The notes under the pieces were generated by a model. That model had not been told where the DNA came from. It searched no databases and saw nothing but the letters and a program-made list of their open reading frames with translations. A DNA stretch of 9,330 nucleotides from Candidatus Fonsibacter sp. (GTDB taxonomy: Bacteria; Pseudomonadota; Alphaproteobacteria; Pelagibacterales; Pelagibacteraceae), in NCBI GenBank assembly GCA_023257975.1, contig JALRAW010000175.1:1-9330 (forward strand). The letters are read 5' to 3'. This document shows positions 6,360 to 9,330 of the stretch, piece by piece; positions within the stretch are counted from its first letter, which is position 1; each line of letters begins with the position of its first letter. The translations under genes and the position numbers were made by a program.

Positions 6360-7241
6360 ATGACAAATTTTAATTTTTTAAAATATAAAAATTTTTTTTT
6401 ATTTTTTTCAACTTTTTTAGTTTTAGCCTCAATTATCCTAGTATTTACAAAAGGACTAGATTTTGGAGTTGATTTTAAAGGAGGAACGACGATCGAAATT
6501 CGACTAGAAAAAAAAATTGAAATAGAAAAAATTAGAAATTCTTTATCAAAATTTAAAATTAACAACTATTCTGTAAAAGAATTTGGAACAGTCAATGATT
6601 TTTTAATTTCCACTGACAATAGTGTTTCACCAAATGATATAAAAAATTTTATTGAAAAAGATTTAAAAGAAAAAATTATAATTAGAAAAGTTGAGACAGT
6701 AGGTCCTAAAGTAGGTTCTGAATTGATTAAATCCGCTATTTATTCAGTTTTATTATGCTTTGTTGCAATGTTTTTATATTTATGGTTTCGCTTTGAGTGG
6801 CAGTTTAGTTTTGGTGGTATAGTTGCTCTCTTTCATGACACTATTATTACCGTTGGGGTATTTTCTCTTTTAGGATTACAATTTGATCTTACAATTGTAG
6901 CGGCATTATTAACTATTATTGGTTATTCAATTAACGATACTGTTATTATTTATGATCGTATTAGAGAAAATTTAAAAAAAGATAGTAGTTCCGAATTATC
7001 AATCTTAGTAAATGAATCTTTAAATAATACTCTTTCTCGTACATTAAAAACTTCCGGTACAACGCTTTTATCTATCATTGCTGTTTTAATTTTTGGAGGG
7101 GAGGTTCTAAGAGGATTTGCTTTCGCAATAACTTTTGGAATTATAATAGGAACTTATTCTTCAATTTATATAGCATCGCCAATAGTAATGTTTTTTAAAG
7201 TTAAAAGAGATTGGTCTGTAAAAATTGATAATACGCCTTAA
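6360..7241 (+). CDS. secF: Protein translocase subunit SecF
   Basis: SecF pairs with SecD to form the complete pseudo-symmetric RND motor of the Sec pathway. The 293-residue protein has an N-terminal helix (about 10-30), the conserved GLDFGVDFKGGTTIEIRL (32-49) at the start of the periplasmic domain, and five C-terminal helices (about 124-275). Conserved membrane blocks are ALFHD (156-160), IIGYSINDTVIIYDRIREN (186-204) with the functionally important Asp at 193, LSRTLKTSGTT (225-235) and LRGFAFAITFGIIIGTYSS (250-268). Length and motifs are normal. The ATG follows the secD TAA after one base, so translation is probably coupled. It ends in tandem TAA codons, the first shared in a TTAA with the stop of the convergent downstream gene. 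A T9-A-T7 run lies near the 5' end (6392-6408). Confidence 0.96.
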   Translation: MTNFNFLKYKNFFLFFSTFLVLASIILVFTKGLDFGVDFKGGTTIEIRLEKKIEIEKIRNSLSKFKINNYSVKEFGTVNDFLISTDNSVSPNDIKNFIEKDLKEKIIIRKVETVGPKVGSELIKSAIYSVLLCFVAMFLYLWFRFEWQFSFGGIVALFHDTIITVGVFSLLGLQFDLTIVAALLTIIGYSINDTVIIYDRIRENLKKDSSSELSILVNESLNNTLSRTLKTSGTTLLSIIAVLIFGGEVLRGFAFAITFGIIIGTYSSIYIASPIVMFFKVKRDWSVKIDNTP

Positions 7242-7837
7242 TAAAGATTTTGAGCAATGACCATTGTCAAAAGCATTGGAATAGACAAGAAAGTGTTCGT
7301 TCTAGATATTAGCATCGCCATTCTTGCTGATTTAGATTTTGTTTCAGGATCACATTCAACAATTCCTAAAGCTCTTTTTTGATTTGGCCAAATTATAAAC
7401 CAAACGTTAAAAGCCATAATTATTCCAAGCCACATTCCAATTCCTATTGTAATATTTTTAGGATTTCCTTTGAATGCTAACGCTTCGTGAACATAACCAT
7501 TTAAATATGCGGTGATTAATCCTGTAATAATTGTTGAAAGTGCAGCCCAACGAAACCAAAATAAAGCTGTAGGAGCTATTACTTTACCAATAGCAGGTTT
7601 TTGTTCGTCAGGAATTTTTGGCATACTAGGTATTTGTACAAAATTAAAATACCACAACAGTCCTATCCACATAATTCCGGACACAACGTGCATGTATCTA
7701 AATATAGCACTCCAAAAATATCTATCATTAGCCCAACCATCGTTAATATAAAATAAAACTCCAAAGAAAATTAATGTAGCAATAACAGAGCTAATTATTG
7801 TCTTTGGTAATGATTGAAGAATATTACTGATTCCCAT
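7238..7837 (-). CDS. Short PuuD-like (urate hydroxylase family) membrane protein
   Basis: This 199-residue protein resembles the membrane domain of the urate hydroxylase PuuD / urate oxidase N-terminal family (formerly DUF989). It appears to have five membrane helices: about 13-31, 42-63, 92-112, 131-150 and 178-197. Family-like segments are FRYMHVVSGIMWIGLLWYFN (46-65) with His 50, LFWFRWAALSTIITGLITAY (92-111), NVWFIIWPNQKRALG (144-158) and SRTNTFLSIPMLL (178-190). Full-length PuuD proteins have more helices and a C-terminal cytochrome c domain. Here there is neither, and no CxxCH motif. Conserved histidines (50, 117) could bind a heme, but that is inference and urate oxidation should not be assumed. 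It lies 29 nt downstream of uvrA on the same strand and is probably co-transcribed; no purine catabolism gene is nearby. No Shine-Dalgarno sequence precedes the ATG at 7837. Confidence 0.8.
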   Translation of the reverse strand: MGISNILQSLPKTIISSVIATLIFFGVLFYINDGWANDRYFWSAIFRYMHVVSGIMWIGLLWYFNFVQIPSMPKIPDEQKPAIGKVIAPTALFWFRWAALSTIITGLITAYLNGYVHEALAFKGNPKNITIGIGMWLGIIMAFNVWFIIWPNQKRALGIVECDPETKSKSARMAMLISRTNTFLSIPMLLTMVIAQNLY

Positions 7838-7866
7838 GAACCGATATTAACATAGAAAATATTTTT

Positions 7867-9330
7867 TTATGCAATTTTTTTTGAAATATTTTTAGATAGA
7901 ATTTTCTTTAAAAATTCACCTGTATAACTGCCTTTTATAAGCGAAACGTCTTCTGGACTGCCTTCAGCAATAATTTTACCACCTTTTACGCCTCCTTCAG
8001 GACCCATATCAATAATCCAATCAGCAGTTTTTATCACATCTAAATTATGCTCAATTACAATAACTGTATTTCCTTTATTTACGAATGTATGAAGAACCTC
8101 TAATAATTTTTTTACATCATGAACATGTAAACCTGTGGTTGGCTCATCAAGAATATAAATAGTCCTTCCGGTTGCTCTTTTTGATAATTCTTTTGCAAGC
8201 TTTATTCTTTGAGCCTCTCCACCTGATAGGGTGGTAGCTTGTTGACCAATTTTTATATAACCAAGTCCAACTTTTTGAAGCGTTAAAAGCTTATCTCTTA
8301 TTGATGAAATATTTTCAAAAAACATGACGCCTTCATCAACAGTCATATTTAAGACATCGGCAATATTTTTGTCCTTAAATCTTATTTCAAGAGTTTCCCT
8401 ATTATATCTATTCCCTTTGCACACATCGCATTGAACATAAACATCTGGTAAAAAATGCATTTCATAAGTTATAACTCCATCCCCCTCACAAGCTTCACAT
8501 CTTCCTCCCTTTACGTTAAAAGAAAATCTTCCTGGTTTATAACCTCTTGCTTTTGAATCAGGTAAATTAACGAACCATTCTCTTATTACTGTAAAAGCTC
8601 CAGAGTAGGTTGCGGGATTTGACCTTGGAGTTCTGCCAATTGGAGATTGGTCAATATCAATTATTTTATCCAAATATTCATAGCCCTGAATACCTTTAAA
8701 AGGTTTTGGCATATTTTTAGTTATAGTTTTATTAATCATTAAATTTAATGCTCGATAGAGTGTGTGAAGGACAAAGGTAGATTTTCCGCTACCAGAAACG
8801 CCTGTTACCGTTGTAAAAGTGCCAAGTGGTATCTTGGTTGAAACATTTTGCAAATTATTTCCAGTTGCTCCACTTAAACTTAAATATCTTCCATCTTTTG
8901 CTTTTCTTCTTATCTGAGGAATAGAAATATATTTTTTTCCAGATAAATATTGTCCAGTAATGCTATGCTCATTTTCTTTAATTTCTGAAGGTGATCCCAT
9001 AGCAATAATTTTTCCTCCTTCTGTTCCAGCTCCTGGACCAAGATCAATTATATAATCAGAATTAAGCATTGCCTCTTCATCATGCTCAACAACTATTACT
9101 GTATTTCCTAGATCTCTTAATCTTTTAAGAGCATTTAATAATTTAATGTTATCTTTTTGATGCAGTCCTATGGAGGGCTCGTCCAAAACATATAAAACAC
9201 CAGTAAGTCCTGAGCCAATTTGTGATGCCAATCTTATTCTTTGCGACTCTCCGCCTGATAAAGTTCCAGATGATCTTGATAAGTTCAAATAATCAAGTCC
9301 AACATTTATTAAGAAACTTAATCTTTCGTT
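7867..9330 (-). CDS. uvrA: Excinuclease ABC subunit A (UvrA), C-terminal half
   Basis: UvrA is the ABC-family ATPase that finds DNA lesions and loads UvrB in nucleotide excision repair. The frame is open to the window edge (first codons read [14 protein letters not shown], typical UvrA), so the gene starts beyond 9330; 487 residues of a protein usually near 940 are visible. In fragment numbering, the first ATPase signature [12 protein letters not shown] begins at 24, with Walker B LYVLDEP near 46 and a switch His at 83. The second ATPase has Walker [10 protein letters not shown] (177-185), a zinc finger with cysteines at 278, 281, 301 and 304 (C-x2-C-x19-C-x2-C), signature [12 protein letters not shown] (368-379), Walker B IYILDEP (391-397) and His 428. 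All catalytic elements in view are intact. Any LexA-type promoter would be outside the window. Confidence 0.97.
   Translation of the reverse strand, partial: NERLSFLINVGLDYLNLSRSSGTLSGGESQRIRLASQIGSGLTGVLYVLDEPSIGLHQKDNIKLLNALKRLRDLGNTVIVVEHDEEAMLNSDYIIDLGPGAGTEGGKIIAMGSPSEIKENEHSITGQYLSGKKYISIPQIRRKAKDGRYLSLSGATGNNLQNVSTKIPLGTFTTVTGVSGSGKSTFVLHTLYRALNLMINKTITKNMPKPFKGIQGYEYLDKIIDIDQSPIGRTPRSNPATYSGAFTVIREWFVNLPDSKARGYKPGRFSFNVKGGRCEACEGDGVITYEMHFLPDVYVQCDVCKGNRYNRETLEIRFKDKNIADVLNMTVDEGVMFFENISSIRDKLLTLQKVGLGYIKIGQQATTLSGGEAQRIKLAKELSKRATGRTIYILDEPTTGLHVHDVKKLLEVLHTFVNKGNTVIVIEHNLDVIKTADWIIDMGPEGGVKGGKIIAEGSPEDVSLIKGSYTGEFLKKILSKNISKKIA

Noticed and set aside
6323..6565. Minus-strand open frame across the secD-secF junction
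   Set aside because: It is antisense to two conserved genes; poly-A/T content explains the open frame.
7255..7266. Inverted repeat CAATG-AC-CATTG near the secF end as a possible terminator
   Set aside because: A two-base loop cannot form a normal hairpin, the stem is only five pairs, no T-run follows on either strand, and it lies inside a coding region.
7512..7751. Plus-strand open frame opposite the PuuD-like gene
   Set aside because: The minus-strand frame shows family-like helices and motifs; this one is its shadow.
7856..7865. AAAATATTTT palindrome between uvrA and the PuuD-like gene
   Set aside because: It is an all-A/T palindrome with no loop, expected by chance at this composition; it does not support a terminator or operator.

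Overview
The window is an AT-rich (well over two-thirds A+T by eye), tightly packed stretch of bacterial chromosome that looks like core genome. The gene order nagZ - scpA - scpB - tatA - tatB - tatC - serS - yajC - secD - secF is a characteristic alphaproteobacterial arrangement. The base composition, the 1-39 nt gaps or overlaps inside each gene set, the short proteins and the absence of mobile elements suggest a streamlined marine alphaproteobacterium of Pelagibacterales or HIMB59/AEGEAN-type. That placement is an inference from synteny and composition. No phage, IS, CRISPR, tRNA or rRNA sequence was seen.

Plus strand, 1-4421: The window opens in what appears to be a decayed nagZ (peptidoglycan recycling beta-hexosaminidase). 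Its upstream part is frameshifted and has lost catalytic-loop residues, while its downstream 350 bases still read as a good NagZ C-terminus. Next come scpA and scpB, the kleisin and winged-helix partners of SMC in chromosome condensation and segregation. Then come tatA, tatB and tatC, a complete twin-arginine translocase for folded proteins. serS (seryl-tRNA synthetase) follows, with its start inside the end of tatC.

Plus strand, 4422-7241: A 67-nt gap, one of the longest in the window, separates serS from yajC, secD and secF, the accessory complex that uses the proton motive force to assist SecYEG export. The surE/pcm/nlpD genes often found between serS and yajC in Alphaproteobacteria are absent. 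Both export routes, Tat (folded substrates) and Sec (unfolded substrates), are thus encoded within about 5.5 kb.

Minus strand, 7238-9330: Two genes face the first block. uvrA (nucleotide excision repair damage sensor) runs off the right edge and lacks its N-terminal half here. 29 nt downstream of it lies a short five-helix membrane protein resembling the membrane domain of the urate hydroxylase PuuD family but without a cytochrome c domain. This gene and secF converge on a shared TTAA that supplies both stop codons.

I found no evidence of a new biological system. The observations most worth checking are the nagZ decay, the short PuuD-like protein, the shortened serS-yajC junction and the window-wide lack of Shine-Dalgarno sequences. 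No gene-free stretch exceeds 300 bases; the longest is the 67 nt before yajC.
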